DNA of 64,000 bases from Harenicola maris (GTDB taxonomy: Bacteria > Pseudomonadota > Alphaproteobacteria > Rhodobacterales > Rhodobacteraceae): positions 1,178,001 through 1,242,000 of the forward strand of contig JADQAZ010000001.1 of the NCBI GenBank assembly GCA_018524345.1, written 5' to 3'. Shown one piece after another: positions 9,640 to 18,606 of the stretch (the stretch's first letter is position 1; every line of letters begins with the position of its first letter). The notes below the pieces were generated by a model, which did not search any database, was not told the DNA's origin, and saw only the letters and a list, made by a program, of their open reading frames with translations. The translations under genes were made by a program, and so were the position numbers.

Positions 9640-10350
9640 ATGCAAGATCAACATATTGCATCCGCTTTTGACCGCGATCTGGAGGCCATTCAGGCGCTTT
9701 TGATGCGCATGGGTGGCATGGTTGAAACCGCCGTTCTGGATGCGGCCCGCAGCCTTGATACCCGCGACGAGGAACTGGCCAGCGAGGTGCGCGCCAATGA
9801 CAAGGCCATCGACGCCCTTGAGGAAGAGATCAACCAGGAGGTCGCGCGCCTTCTTGCCCTGCGCTCGCCCGTTGGGCGCGACCTGCGCACGGCGCTCTCG
9901 GTGATGAAGATCGCCGCGAACCTTGAGCGGGTCGGGGACTATGCCAAGAACATGGCCAAGCGGACCTCTGTTTTGGCCAATGCCGATCCGGTTGAGGGCA
10001 GCACAGGCGCCCTGCGCCGGATGTCCATGGCCGTGGTGTCGATGCTGAAGGACGCGCTGGATGCCTTCATCACCCGCAACGAGGTTCTGGCCGAAGACGT
10101 GCGCGTGCGCGACGAGGACGTGGACCAGATGTATAACGGCTTGTTCCGTGAATTCCTGACCTACATGATGGAAAACCCCGGCACGATCACCGCCTGCATG
10201 CATCTGCATTTCATCGCCAAGAACACCGAGCGGATGGGCGATCACGTCACCAATATTGCCGAGCAGGTGGTCTATCTGTCGACGGGCGAATTGCCCGACG
10301 AATCCCGCACGAAGATGGACCAGACCTCGCTGGCCGTGGAGCCGAGCTAG
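9640..10350 (+). CDS. phoU: Phosphate transport system regulator PhoU
   Basis: A 236-residue helical protein with two PhoU repeats of three helices; the metal-binding E/D-x-x-x-D type motifs are seen in NLERVGDYAKNMAKR and NTERMGDHVTNIAEQ. PhoU represses PhoR signalling when phosphate is plentiful and modulates Pst. ATG 9640 is chosen because TGGAG lies six bases upstream; ATG 9625 and 9628 (overlapping pstB) are in frame alternatives adding five or four residues. It is followed directly by phoB. Confidence 0.95.
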   Translation: MQDQHIASAFDRDLEAIQALLMRMGGMVETAVLDAARSLDTRDEELASEVRANDKAIDALEEEINQEVARLLALRSPVGRDLRTALSVMKIAANLERVGDYAKNMAKRTSVLANADPVEGSTGALRRMSMAVVSMLKDALDAFITRNEVLAEDVRVRDEDVDQMYNGLFREFLTYMMENPGTITACMHLHFIAKNTERMGDHVTNIAEQVVYLSTGELPDESRTKMDQTSLAVEPS

Positions 10351-10351
10351 G

Positions 10352-11047
10352 ATGTCCGGGGCAATCTCCCAACCCCTCGTCCTTTTGGTGGAGGACGAGC
10401 CCGCGCAGCGCGAGGTCTTGGCCTATAACCTTGAGGCCGAAGGGTTTCGGGTCTCGGCCACGGACAACGGGGAAGAGGCCCTCGCCCTTGCGCGGGATGA
10501 AACCCCCGATCTGGTGGTGCTGGACTGGATGCTGCCCGGTGTTTCGGGGATCGAGGTCTGCCGCCGCCTGAAGATGCGCAATGAAACGCGGGCGCTGCCG
10601 GTGATCATGATCTCGGCGCGGACCGAGGAAGTGGACCGTGTACGGGGGCTGGAAACCGGGGCAGACGATTATGTCGTCAAACCCTATTCCCTGATCGAGC
10701 TGATGGCGCGGGTGCGCGCGCAGCTGCGGCGCACGCGGCCCAGTGTCGTGGGCGAGCAGTTGATGTTCGAGGATATCAAGCTGGACGCGGAGACCTACCG
10801 GGTGGAGCGGGACGGCAAGGAGCTGAAGCTCGGGCCGAAGGAGTTCCGCCTGCTCTCGACCTTTATGGAGAAACCCGGGCGGGTCTGGTCGCGCGAGCAA
10901 TTGCTCGACCGTGTCTGGGGGCGCGATATCTACGTCGATACCCGCACGGTGGATGTGCATATCGGACGACTGCGCAAGGCGCTGTCACGTCATGGTGGCG
11001 AGGATCCCCTGCGCACAGTACGCGGTGCTGGATATTCTTTGGGCTAA
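10352..11047 (+). CDS. phoB: Phosphate regulon response regulator PhoB
   Basis: A 231-residue OmpR-family response regulator. The receiver domain has acidic residues E14-D15 and phospho-acceptor D58 (VVLDWMLPG), with the conserved K in DDYVVKPYS; the winged-helix DNA-binding domain fills residues 130-230. The start is ATG 10352, one base after the phoU stop; the 32 codons to the left belong to an overlapping frame of phoU. PhoB is expected to bind the repeats at 4697-4736, so the operon would be autoregulated. A GC-rich bidirectional terminator follows. Confidence 0.96.
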   Translation: MSGAISQPLVLLVEDEPAQREVLAYNLEAEGFRVSATDNGEEALALARDETPDLVVLDWMLPGVSGIEVCRRLKMRNETRALPVIMISARTEEVDRVRGLETGADDYVVKPYSLIELMARVRAQLRRTRPSVVGEQLMFEDIKLDAETYRVERDGKELKLGPKEFRLLSTFMEKPGRVWSREQLLDRVWGRDIYVDTRTVDVHIGRLRKALSRHGGEDPLRTVRGAGYSLG

Positions 11048-11056
11048 CGGTGCAAT

Positions 11057-11118
11057 GCGGGGCCTTTGGCCCCGCTGACAGAAAATTTAAATTTTCTGAA
11101 CCCGCCCCGAGGGGCGGG
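11057..11118. terminator. Triple-palindrome bidirectional terminator after phoB
   Basis: Three consecutive palindromes separate the convergent phoB and ABC-ATPase genes: GCGGGGCC/GGCCCCGC (11057-11075), a perfect 20-base palindrome CAGAAAATTTAAATTTTCTG (11079-11098), and CCCGCCCC/GGGGCGGG (11101-11118) followed by ATTTTTG on the plus strand. Confidence 0.8.
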
Positions 11119-11142
11119 CAGATTTTTGAAAAACCTGGGGCG

Positions 11143-11922
11143 CTAGACGGTGCCGCCGAGGGACCCCTCTAGTGTTGCGAGTTCCTGACCGCCTGCCATC
11201 ATGTCCTGCAGCTCCTCTGGCGTGATTTCGCCGCGGGTGGCTGTGCCGAGGGTCTGGCCGCGGTTGAGCACCGTGAAACGGTCCCCCACGGCCATGGCGT
11301 GGCGCACGTTGTGGGTGATAAAGACCACGCCGATGCCCGCCTTGCGCACCTTGTCCACCGTGGCCAGCACGTTGGACGTCTGGCGCACACCGAGGGCGGA
11401 GGTCGGCTCGTCGAGGATCAGCACCTTGGCGCCGAAATGCACGGCGCGGGCGATGGCGACGGTCTGACGCTCGCCGCCCGATAGGGTGCCGACGGCCTGA
11501 TCGGGGCCGCGCAGGTTGATGCCCATTTTCTTCATCTCTTCCATGGTCACGCGGTTGGCGTAGTCATGGTCGAAGAACCGCAGGCCTGCGACCTTCTTAA
11601 TCGGCTCGTTGCCCATAAAGAAGTTCCGGCTGACAGACATCAGAGGGATCATGGCAAGGTGCTGGTGCACCGTGGCGATCCCGGCGGCGATGGCGTCGCG
11701 GGGGTCGGCAAAGTCCAGGGGTTTGCCCTCGAAGATGATCTCACCCTTGGTGGGTTTGTGCACGCCGGACATGGTTTTGATGAAGGTCGATTTGCCCGCG
11801 CCGTTGTCGCCCAAAAGGCAGTGACACTCGCCGGCGAAGACATCGACCGACACGCCTGCAAGGGCGATCACGGAGCCGAAGTGTTTTTCGATGTCTTTCA
11901 TGCGGATGATGGGTTCGGACAT
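11143..11922 (-). CDS. Sugar ABC transporter ATP-binding protein (FrcA-like, probably inositol)
   Basis: A 259-residue ABC ATPase of the carbohydrate-uptake CUT2 class. Walker A ([12 protein letters not shown]), signature ([14 protein letters not shown]), Walker B ([12 protein letters not shown]) and the switch histidine (FITHNVRHA) are all present. It has a single ATPase domain, like rhizobial FrcA and unlike the roughly 500-residue double-domain RbsA/MglA proteins. It is the last gene of a minus-strand operon after the binding protein and permease. The neighbouring repressor and iol genes suggest an inositol substrate, by context only. Confidence 0.9.
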   Translation of the reverse strand: MSEPIIRMKDIEKHFGSVIALAGVSVDVFAGECHCLLGDNGAGKSTFIKTMSGVHKPTKGEIIFEGKPLDFADPRDAIAAGIATVHQHLAMIPLMSVSRNFFMGNEPIKKVAGLRFFDHDYANRVTMEEMKKMGINLRGPDQAVGTLSGGERQTVAIARAVHFGAKVLILDEPTSALGVRQTSNVLATVDKVRKAGIGVVFITHNVRHAMAVGDRFTVLNRGQTLGTATRGEITPEELQDMMAGGQELATLEGSLGGTV

Positions 11923-11923
11923 A

Positions 11924-13036
11924 TCAACGCTCCCCTGTGATGATGCGGCGGATGTAGGTGTTGAGGATCACGGCAAAGAGCAGGATCACCCCAAGGAACA
12001 CGCGGAAGAGCGAGCTTTCGACGCCCGCAAAGAACAGCCCCTGTTGCACCACGCCAAAGATCAGCGCACCGAGCGCCGCCCCGATGACAGAGCCGTAGCC
12101 CCCCGTCAAAAGCGCGCCGCCGATGACCACGGCGATGATCGCTTCGAATTCCTTGAGCAGCCCGCGGTCCGCCCCGGCGGAGCCGAATTCCATCACCTGA
12201 CAGGTGGCGAAGACCGTTGCGCAGAAGGCGGTGAACATGAACATCAGGATTTTCACTTTGTTCACCGGAACGCCCGAATTGCGCGCCGCGTCGGCGTCGC
12301 CGCCCGAGGCGAAGATCCAGTTGCCAAAGCGGGTGCGCGTCAGAAGGATATGGCCAAAGGCCACCAGCAGCAGGGCCCAGATGATCAGCATCGGGATGCC
12401 ATCCACCACAGGCTCGCCCGTGCGGTTGCCGCGGGTGAAGGTGCCGATCACGCCCATGTCGCCGAGCCATTGGAACAGCCCGCCGAAGATTTTGCTGCCA
12501 AAGACGGGGGCGAGCCAATCGCCCTCTGCCGCCTCGCGGATGCCGCCGATGATGGTTTTGCGTTCCAGCGTTTGCGGGATGAAGATGGTGAAGCCGCGCA
12601 GGATAAACAGGGTGGCCAGCGTCACGATAAAGCTGGGCAATCCGGTGCGCACCACGATGTAGCCGTTGAGGGCGCCGAAGGCGATGCAGATGGCAAAGGT
12701 AATGAGGATCGCGCTCCACATCGGCCAGTCCAGCGTGACGCCGAAGATGGCGATCATCATTCCGGCAAAGCCGATCATGGAGCCAACGGAGAGGTCGAAT
12801 TCCCCCGAGATCATCAGCAGGCAGGCGCCGACAGCGATGATGACGAATTGCGCCGAGACGACCGTCCAGTTCATCACCCCTTGGGCGTTGAACATGCCGC
12901 TGTCGAAGGCAAAGAGCAAAAAGAAGGTGAAAACCGCGATCGTGCCGACAATCCCGCCCAGCTCTGGCCGGATGAGGGTTTTTCGCAGGCGGGAAATATC
13001 TTTGATGCGTTCGTCGGTTTGGGTGGCATCTGACAT
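11924..13036 (-). CDS. Sugar ABC transporter permease (FrcC-like, probably inositol)
   Basis: A 370-residue CUT2-type permease with about ten hydrophobic segments, containing the family-typical stretches [16 protein letters not shown] and [19 protein letters not shown] and a final [16 protein letters not shown] region. It is the single membrane protein of the transporter, presumably working as a homodimer with the ATPase at 11143-11922, whose start follows its stop by one base. The binding-protein gene is 99 bases upstream, separated by a terminator-like hairpin. Substrate is inferred from the iol island. Confidence 0.9.
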   Translation of the reverse strand: MSDATQTDERIKDISRLRKTLIRPELGGIVGTIAVFTFFLLFAFDSGMFNAQGVMNWTVVSAQFVIIAVGACLLMISGEFDLSVGSMIGFAGMMIAIFGVTLDWPMWSAILITFAICIAFGALNGYIVVRTGLPSFIVTLATLFILRGFTIFIPQTLERKTIIGGIREAAEGDWLAPVFGSKIFGGLFQWLGDMGVIGTFTRGNRTGEPVVDGIPMLIIWALLLVAFGHILLTRTRFGNWIFASGGDADAARNSGVPVNKVKILMFMFTAFCATVFATCQVMEFGSAGADRGLLKEFEAIIAVVIGGALLTGGYGSVIGAALGALIFGVVQQGLFFAGVESSLFRVFLGVILLFAVILNTYIRRIITGER

Positions 13037-13081
13037 GGGGTGTGATCCTTGTCGTTCAGAAGCGGGAATGAAAATCGGGTG

Positions 13082-13121
13082 AAAAAAAGGGCGGCTCCCG
13101 CGTGAAAGCAGGTGCCGCCCT
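13082..13121 (-). terminator. Terminator-like hairpin between binding-protein and permease genes
   Basis: On the minus strand AGGGCGGC (13121-13114) pairs with GCCGCCCT (13095-13088) and is followed by a run of seven T. It sits between the first gene (13136-14086) and the permease, so it probably terminates most transcripts after the binding-protein gene and leaves the transporter genes at lower level. Confidence 0.8.
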
Positions 13122-13135
13122 ATGGTTGGTCAGGC

Positions 13136-14086
13136 TTAGCGGTACTGGCCTGCGAACTCTTCAACCTTGCCGAGGGCGTCTTTGGTCACAAAGCCCGGGC
13201 CGGAGTTGATGTTGTTGCCGGGCAGAACGCCGTAGCGGTCATAGTTGGTCAGGACCACAACAGGCAGATAGGCCTGCAGGAAGGGCTGTTGGTCGATGCC
13301 CCAGTTGATGGTGCCGTCCTTGATGCCGTTGACGATCTCGGTGCCCAGATCAAAGGTGCCGAAGTAGATGTCGCCCGCGATGCCCATTTCCTTGACCGCC
13401 GCAATGGTGGGGTCGGCGGAGGTGGGGCCGAGGGTCAGGATCGCGTCGGTTTCGGGGTTGGCTGTCAGATAGGCGGTAACACGGTTTTTGATCTCTGCCG
13501 GATCCTGGCCACTGTCGATCATCTGGCTGCCCAGATCGACGCCGAGGCCATCGGCAAAGCCGCGGCAACGTTCGGCCACGACGGTGTTGGAGATCACGTG
13601 GTTGACGCAGACAAAGCTGCCGATGCCGTCGCCCTTGGCACGTAGGCCAGCGGCGTAGCCCGCGTCATACTCGGGCTGACCCACGAACATCAGGGCGCCG
13701 ACTTCGCGAACCTGCTCCGGCGTGCCGGAGTTCATGATGATGACGTTGATCCCCTGATCCACGGCGGCGCGGATCGGGCCGGAGAGCACGTCAAAATCGG
13801 CCAGGGTGGTGATGATACCGTCGGGCTGCGAGGCGGCCGCCTGTTCGATAATGCGGGCCATATCGGCCAGATCGCCGGTGGGCGGGTTGCGGTATTCAAC
13901 CTCGACGTCCATTTGCTCGCCCGCAAGGGCGATGCCGTTCTTGATGGTGTTCCACCAGCTGTCACTGTCGGGGGCGTGGCTGACGAGGATGTATTTCTCG
14001 CCCTCGGCCTGCGCCGCTGTTGTGCCAAGCAGAGCCGTGGTAGCAACCGTGGCGGCCAGTGCAATGTTTTTAAGAATAGATGTCAT
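13136..14086 (-). CDS. Sugar ABC transporter periplasmic binding protein (probably inositol)
   Basis: A 316-residue periplasmic-binding-protein-like (Peripla_BP_4) sugar binding protein. A signal peptide of about 27 residues ends at TAAQAEGEKY, and the mature protein begins with the family pattern YILVSHAPDSDSWWNT. ATG 14086 is chosen because GGGAGG precedes it in the minus-strand mRNA and the signal peptide starts there; the frame is open further upstream through the operator, which cannot be coding. It leads the transporter operon and shares a divergent, operator-containing promoter region with the LacI-type gene. Inositol as ligand is inferred from context; fructose or another polyol is possible. 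Confidence 0.9.
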   Translation of the reverse strand: MTSILKNIALAATVATTALLGTTAAQAEGEKYILVSHAPDSDSWWNTIKNGIALAGEQMDVEVEYRNPPTGDLADMARIIEQAAASQPDGIITTLADFDVLSGPIRAAVDQGINVIIMNSGTPEQVREVGALMFVGQPEYDAGYAAGLRAKGDGIGSFVCVNHVISNTVVAERCRGFADGLGVDLGSQMIDSGQDPAEIKNRVTAYLTANPETDAILTLGPTSADPTIAAVKEMGIAGDIYFGTFDLGTEIVNGIKDGTINWGIDQQPFLQAYLPVVVLTNYDRYGVLPGNNINSGPGFVTKDALGKVEEFAGQYR

Positions 14087-14167
14087 GTAGTCCTCCCAGA
14101 TTAGCAAAGGCGCCGCGTGTTCCTCCACACGTGTCACCCTTGGGCAGATGAAAGCATGAACTGAATA

Positions 14168-14189
14168 TTTTTGCAACCGGTTGCAAAAA
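14168..14189. promoter_or_regulatory. LacI-type operator, copy 1 (22-base perfect palindrome)
   Basis: TTTTTGCAACCGGTTGCAAAAA is centred at 14178/14179, between the divergent binding-protein and regulator genes. Its 18-base core is identical to the site at 18607-18624. A CG-centred palindrome of this size with GCAACCGGTTGC is typical of LacI-family operators, and the regulator gene is 70 bases away, so it is very probably the island's repressor site. Confidence 0.88.
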
Positions 14190-14259
14190 GAATCTGCTAG
14201 GATGATCCTGCCAATCCCGGAAAACCCTGATATGAAAAGGGAAAGCAAGGCGGATCGAT

Positions 14260-15270
14260 GTGAATTCAGGACCTAAAGCAACCCTAAGGGATGTCGCGGA
14301 GCGGGCAGGGGTGTCGCGCTCGGCGGTCTCGCGGACCTTTACCGACGGGGCCTCTGTCTCGCCCAAGATGCGCAAGAAGGTGGAAAAAGCGGCGCAGGAT
14401 CTGGGCTATAGCCCCAATGCGCTTGCTTCCTCGCTGACGACGGGGCGCACGAAACTGATCGGGCTGGTGTCGAACAACTTTCACAACCCGCTGTTCCTCG
14501 AGATTTTCGATCTGTTCACACGGGGGCTGCAGGATCACGGGCTGCGGCCACTTTTGGTGAACCTGACCGATGAAACCGATCCGCAAAATTCGGTGCGGAT
14601 GATGCGGCAATATTCGGTGGACGGGGTTGTCGTGGCCTCCTCGACGCTGCCGCCCGCCTTTGCGGGGGCCTTTCGCGATGCGGGCGTGCCGGTGGTGCAC
14701 AGTTTTGGCCGCTATTCCAGCTCGCCCGAGGTGCATGTGGTGGGCATCGACAACGTTGAATGCGGGCGCATGGCGGCGCGGACCCTGATCGAGAGCGGCT
14801 ATGACGATCTGGCCTTTCTGGGCGGGCCGGAAACGGCCACCTCGACGCAGGACAGGCTAGCGGGATTCGCGCAGGAGGTGGCGAAGCATCCACAGGTGCG
14901 GATGCGCTCCTCCTTTGCTGCGGCCTATACCTTTGATGCGGGGCGGGCAGAGATGCTGCGCCTGACGCAGGGCAATCCGGCGAAGGCCTATTTCTGCGGG
15001 GATGACGTGCTGAGCATTGGTGCGCTCTCTGCCCTTGCAGAGGCCGGGCTGCGGGTGCCGGAGGATATCGGGGTGATCGGGTTGAACGACATGGAAATGG
15101 CGGGCTGGCAGAACATCAACCTGACCACGATCCGCCAGCCGATCGAACAGATCGTGCGATCCTCTATCGAATTGATGGAATCCATGCTGGAGGATGCGGG
15201 ACGCTATCCGGAGGCGCGGATCTTCCCCTGTAAAGTGATCGAACGCGGCACATTGAAGCCCAAGGCCTAG
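14260..15270 (+). CDS. LacI-family transcriptional repressor of the inositol island (IolR-like)
   Basis: A 336-residue LacI-family regulator. The helix-turn-helix is at residues 6-30 (LRDVAERAGVSRSAVSRTF), the hinge with GYSPNALASSL follows, and residues 65-335 form a periplasmic-binding-like effector domain. GTG 14260 is the start; the overlapping ATG at 14258 runs straight into a stop. It is divergent from the sugar transporter, and the same palindrome occurs in both promoter regions of the island. In Caulobacter a LacI-family IolR controls inositol genes, so the analogous role is likely; the effector is unknown. Confidence 0.9.
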   Translation: MNSGPKATLRDVAERAGVSRSAVSRTFTDGASVSPKMRKKVEKAAQDLGYSPNALASSLTTGRTKLIGLVSNNFHNPLFLEIFDLFTRGLQDHGLRPLLVNLTDETDPQNSVRMMRQYSVDGVVVASSTLPPAFAGAFRDAGVPVVHSFGRYSSSPEVHVVGIDNVECGRMAARTLIESGYDDLAFLGGPETATSTQDRLAGFAQEVAKHPQVRMRSSFAAAYTFDAGRAEMLRLTQGNPAKAYFCGDDVLSIGALSALAEAGLRVPEDIGVIGLNDMEMAGWQNINLTTIRQPIEQIVRSSIELMESMLEDAGRYPEARIFPCKVIERGTLKPKA

Positions 15271-15331
15271 GGGCGGCGAAGATTATTCTCCGAATAATCT
15301 CGAATTTTCGGAGAAAATTCTTTGCCGCCCC
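15270..15331. terminator. Long branched palindrome between convergent genes
   Basis: GGGGCGGC (15270-15277) pairs with GCCGCCCC (15324-15331). Inside it are two perfect AT-rich hairpins, GATTATTC/GAATAATC (15281-15299) and GAATTTTC/GAAAATTC (15302-15320), whose loops TCC and GGA are complementary. The element can fold as a three-way junction or as one long imperfect hairpin, and probably stops transcription from both sides. Confidence 0.8.
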
Positions 15332-15339
15332 TGGCAGGA

Positions 15340-16497
15340 TTAGCGGAACATAGGCGGTCTTGCGTCCGTCCATGCGCCGCGGGCTTTGCCTGATTGCGCG
15401 ACGGCAAAGACCGCCGCCATGGAGCGCAAGCCATCCTCTGCCCGCGGATAGAGGTCCGCGGCGGGGTCGATCGGGCGGCCTGCTTTGGCGGCATGGATCG
15501 CCTCGGCCAGATCGGCGTAGATATTGGCGAAGGCCAGAGGCATGCCCTCGGCATGGCCGACTGTCACGCGGGAGGTGCGATCCGCCTCGGGCGAGAGACC
15601 GCCTTCGCCGCGTTCGATCACCTGCAGGCGGCCATTCAGGGGCATCCAGTAAAGCTGGTTCGGCTGCTCCTGCGACCAGCGCAGCCCGCCGTTTTCGCCA
15701 AAGACCTGCAGGGTCAGCCCGTGTTGCCGCCCCAGAGCAATCGAGGAGGTCCAGAGGCGGCCGACCGTGCCGCCGTCCATGCGGAAGTTCACCATGGCAT
15801 CGTCTTCCAGCTCGCGGCTTTCGATGCAGCTGACCGTGTCGGCGGAGAGTTCGGTGACCTCCTGGCCCGTCACGAAGCTGGCCATATGCATGGCGTGTAT
15901 GCCGCAATCGGCAAACTGGGCCGAGACGCCCGCCTGCGCGGGGTCATAGCGCCAGCGGACACGGGGGTTGTCGGCATTTGCGGCATCGGCGTGGTGGCCA
16001 TGGGCGAATTCCGCCTTCACCAGCCGCACCTTGCCCAGATCACCGCGCGCCACCATGGCCCGCATATGGCGCACCAGCGAATAGCCGGTGTAGCCATAGT
16101 TTACCGCGCAGATGCGGCCCGCCTTGGCGGCGGTGCGGACGATGTCTTCGCCTTCCTCTACCGTCATGGTCATGGGTTTTTCGCAGAGCACGTGGAAGCC
16201 TGCCTCAAGGAAGGCTTTGGTGATCTCGAAATGTGTGGAATTCGGCGTGGCCACGGTGACAAGATCAACGCGATCCTCGCGGCCCTTTTCGCCCTCCAGC
16301 ATTTCGCGCCAGTCGCCATAGGCGCGGTCCGCCGCGAGGCCGAGCCGTTGGCCGTAGTCCCTCCCAGCATCGGCGCGGTGATCGAGCGCACCTGCGGCAA
16401 AGGTAAAGGCGCCGTCAAGGCCCGCGCCGAGGCGGTGCGCCGGTCCGATCTGGCTGCCTTCGCCGCCGCCGATCATACCCCAGTTCAGTTTTGTCAT
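15340..16497 (-). CDS. Gfo/Idh/MocA family dehydrogenase (long, about 385 residues)
   Basis: A 385-residue NAD(P)-dependent sugar or cyclitol dehydrogenase. It has the Rossmann start WGMIGGGEGSQIGPAHR and the family hallmark CEKPMTM (about residues 107-113), with a downstream SAQFADCGIHAMHM catalytic-helix region. The GEGSQIGPAHR variant and its length resemble the group that holds levoglucosan dehydrogenase and YcjS-like glycoside 3-dehydrogenases more than short IolG proteins. It is the last gene of the minus-strand operon, 12 bases after the IolE-like gene. Oxidation of an inositol isomer or an inositol glycoside are both possible; the substrate is not determined. Confidence 0.85.
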   Translation of the reverse strand: MTKLNWGMIGGGEGSQIGPAHRLGAGLDGAFTFAAGALDHRADAGRDYGQRLGLAADRAYGDWREMLEGEKGREDRVDLVTVATPNSTHFEITKAFLEAGFHVLCEKPMTMTVEEGEDIVRTAAKAGRICAVNYGYTGYSLVRHMRAMVARGDLGKVRLVKAEFAHGHHADAANADNPRVRWRYDPAQAGVSAQFADCGIHAMHMASFVTGQEVTELSADTVSCIESRELEDDAMVNFRMDGGTVGRLWTSSIALGRQHGLTLQVFGENGGLRWSQEQPNQLYWMPLNGRLQVIERGEGGLSPEADRTSRVTVGHAEGMPLAFANIYADLAEAIHAAKAGRPIDPAADLYPRAEDGLRSMAAVFAVAQSGKARGAWTDARPPMFR

Positions 16498-16509
16498 GGC
16501 ACAGGTTCC

Positions 16510-17403
16510 TTAATTAAAGCCGATGGATTCGAGATAGGTGCGGTTGGCCACCGCATCGCCGACGGGGTCGGGATCAAGGGTGGGGTCGCAGTCCTGCTCG
16601 ACCGTGCACCAGCCTTGGAAATTGGCATCCAGAAGCAGTTGCCGCACGGCGGGAAAGTCCACATCACCCTCGCCAAGGTTGCAGAAAATGCCCTGACCGC
16701 AGGCGTCATAGAAGCCGGTGCGTTTGGCGATGACATCTGCCTTCACTTTGGGGTCGATGTCTTTGAAATGCATGTAGGAAATGCGATCCATATGGCGTTT
16801 CATAAAACCCACGGGATCAAACCCCGCATAGGAATGGTGCCCGGTGTCGAAACAGATTTTGAGGATGCTCTCGTCCACCTCCTCCAACAGGCGTTCCAGC
16901 TCCGGCTCGAAATCCATGAAGCCCGCGGCATGGGCGTGGACCCCGACGGTTAGGCCGTATTCCTCGCTGCCGAGCCTAGCTATTTTGGCGATGCGGTCAC
17001 GGTAGGCGGCCCATTCCTCGGCGCCCATTTGCTCTGCCTCATCGGCGCGGCCTGCGGTGGGGGCGCGGCGGGGGGAGATGCTGTCGATCAGGACGAGGTG
17101 TTTGGCCCCGTGCGCTGTCAGCGCCTCGCAGGTGCGTTTGGAGGCGTCGAGGACCTCCTCCCATGCCTCCGGATCGTGGAAGGGGCGAAAGACGACGCCG
17201 CCGATCAGGGTGAGGTCATATTCGGCCAAAGCCTCGCGCAGGATCGCGGGGTCCTCGGGCATATAGCCGATGGGGCCGAGTTCGATGCCCTTGTATCCGG
17301 CGGCGGCGCAGTCCTTAAGCACGGATTTCCATTCTGGGTTGCGTGGGTCTGCGGCGAATTCCACGCCCCATGAGCATGGGGCATTGCCGATGCGAATTGT
17401 CAT
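16510..17403 (-). CDS. iolE: IolE-like inosose dehydratase / sugar isomerase-epimerase (TIM barrel)
   Basis: A 297-residue AP-endonuclease-2-type TIM barrel. The N-terminus (RIGNAPCSWGVEF) and GYKGIELGPIGYMPEDP match the IolE pattern; metal-binding residues are expected in the CFDTGHHSYAG and MHFKDID segments. IolE removes water from scyllo-inosose to give 3D-trihydroxycyclohexane-1,2-dione, the IolD substrate, which the neighbouring operon encodes. ATG 17403 is chosen because the family N-terminus starts there; the frame is open for 83 codons further upstream without homology-like sequence. Related epimerases have the same fold, so dehydratase activity is inferred from similarity plus context. 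Confidence 0.82.
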   Translation of the reverse strand: MTIRIGNAPCSWGVEFAADPRNPEWKSVLKDCAAAGYKGIELGPIGYMPEDPAILREALAEYDLTLIGGVVFRPFHDPEAWEEVLDASKRTCEALTAHGAKHLVLIDSISPRRAPTAGRADEAEQMGAEEWAAYRDRIAKIARLGSEEYGLTVGVHAHAAGFMDFEPELERLLEEVDESILKICFDTGHHSYAGFDPVGFMKRHMDRISYMHFKDIDPKVKADVIAKRTGFYDACGQGIFCNLGEGDVDFPAVRQLLLDANFQGWCTVEQDCDPTLDPDPVGDAVANRTYLESIGFN

Positions 17404-17479
17404 AGTGGTTTTCCTTTTCGAACGCGCCCCTCGGGCGACGGTAGGGTCCTTGCGCCCCGGAAACGGGGGCGGTTTAGGG

Positions 17480-18580
17480 TTAATTCGGGATTTCTGTCCA
17501 AGTGCCGCTTTGGGCGGCGGACCATGCGGCCTCGACCACCTGCATGACCTCCAGCCCGTCTTGAAAGGTCGGCCAGACGGACCTACCGCTGTGGATGGCG
17601 GTAAGGAAATCCTTGGCCTCGATGATGATCTGGTCCTGATAGCCGGTGCCATGGCCCGGCCCCTGACAGAAGGGCAGGTAGTCGGGATGGGCGGGGCCGG
17701 TGAGGATTTTGCGAAATCCGCGCATCTCCTCTGGCTCGTCCATCAGATAGAGCCAGAGCGCATTCTGATCCTCTTGGTCAAAGCGGATCGCGCCCTTGGT
17801 GCCGTGGATTTCATAGGCGTAGCCCATCTTGCGGCCCGTGGCGATGCGGCTGAAATACATGTGGCCCATGGCGCCATTGGCAAAGCGGCACATCATCTGG
17901 CCGTGGTCGTCATTGGTGACCGCGCCGCCGGGGCGGGCTTTGTGGACGGTTTCGATCTCTGCCGAGACTTTGGTGATCGGGCCCATCAGGGCGAGGGCGG
18001 CGTTGATCATATGGGGGGCGAGATCGCCCATGGTGCCATTGGCGCGCCCCGTTGTGCGCCACGTGGCGGGGGCCTTGGGATCGGCGAGGAAATCCTCGGT
18101 ATGTTCGCCCTTAAAATAGGTGATATCGCCAATCACCCCATCGGCCAGCATCTTGCGCGCTGCCTGACTGGCGGGGGTGCGGATATAGTTGAAACCGATC
18201 ATATTGACGCAGCCGGAGGCCTTGGCCGCCGCGACCATGGCGCGGCTGTCCTCGAGGCTGGCGCCGAGGGGTTTTTCGCAGAAGACCGGCTTGCCAAGGG
18301 CAAAGGCGGCCTCGGCGGCGGCGCGGTGGGTGTTTTGCGGGCTGGCGATGATAATCGCTTCGACGCGCGGATCATTCACCAGCTCTTGCCAGTCCTGCGC
18401 CGCGCGGGCAAAGCCGTAGGCGGCGCGGTAGCCTTCGGCCGAGGCGGGCGAGGAGGCGCTGACCATTTCGAGGCGCGGGCGCAGCGGCGTGTCAAAGATC
18501 GACCCGACAGCGGACATGGCCACGGCATGGGCCTTGCCCATATAGCCGCCGCCAATGATCCCAATCCCAATTTCTGCCAT
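17480..18580 (-). CDS. Gfo/Idh/MocA family dehydrogenase
   Basis: A 366-residue NAD(P)-dependent oxidoreductase: Rossmann motif GIIGGGYMGKAHA near the start, CEKPLGAS hallmark around residues 108-115, and the catalytic-helix segment GTMGDLAPHMINAALALMG. ATG 18580 has an excellent ribosome site (GGGAGGGGG) and lies just downstream of the operator at 18607-18624. It is first in the minus-strand operon with the IolE-like gene and a third MocA protein. Together with iolG (23244-24236) the island has three such dehydrogenases, suggesting use of more than one inositol isomer; which one each oxidises is unknown. Confidence 0.87.
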   Translation of the reverse strand: MAEIGIGIIGGGYMGKAHAVAMSAVGSIFDTPLRPRLEMVSASSPASAEGYRAAYGFARAAQDWQELVNDPRVEAIIIASPQNTHRAAAEAAFALGKPVFCEKPLGASLEDSRAMVAAAKASGCVNMIGFNYIRTPASQAARKMLADGVIGDITYFKGEHTEDFLADPKAPATWRTTGRANGTMGDLAPHMINAALALMGPITKVSAEIETVHKARPGGAVTNDDHGQMMCRFANGAMGHMYFSRIATGRKMGYAYEIHGTKGAIRFDQEDQNALWLYLMDEPEEMRGFRKILTGPAHPDYLPFCQGPGHGTGYQDQIIIEAKDFLTAIHSGRSVWPTFQDGLEVMQVVEAAWSAAQSGTWTEIPN

Positions 18581-18606
18581 CTTCCCCCTCCCTAACGGAA
18601 AATATG

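Noticed and set aside
15394-16953. 519-codon plus-strand frame across the MocA and IolE-like genes
   Set aside because: Antisense shadow of two genes with intact Rossmann and TIM-barrel motifs.
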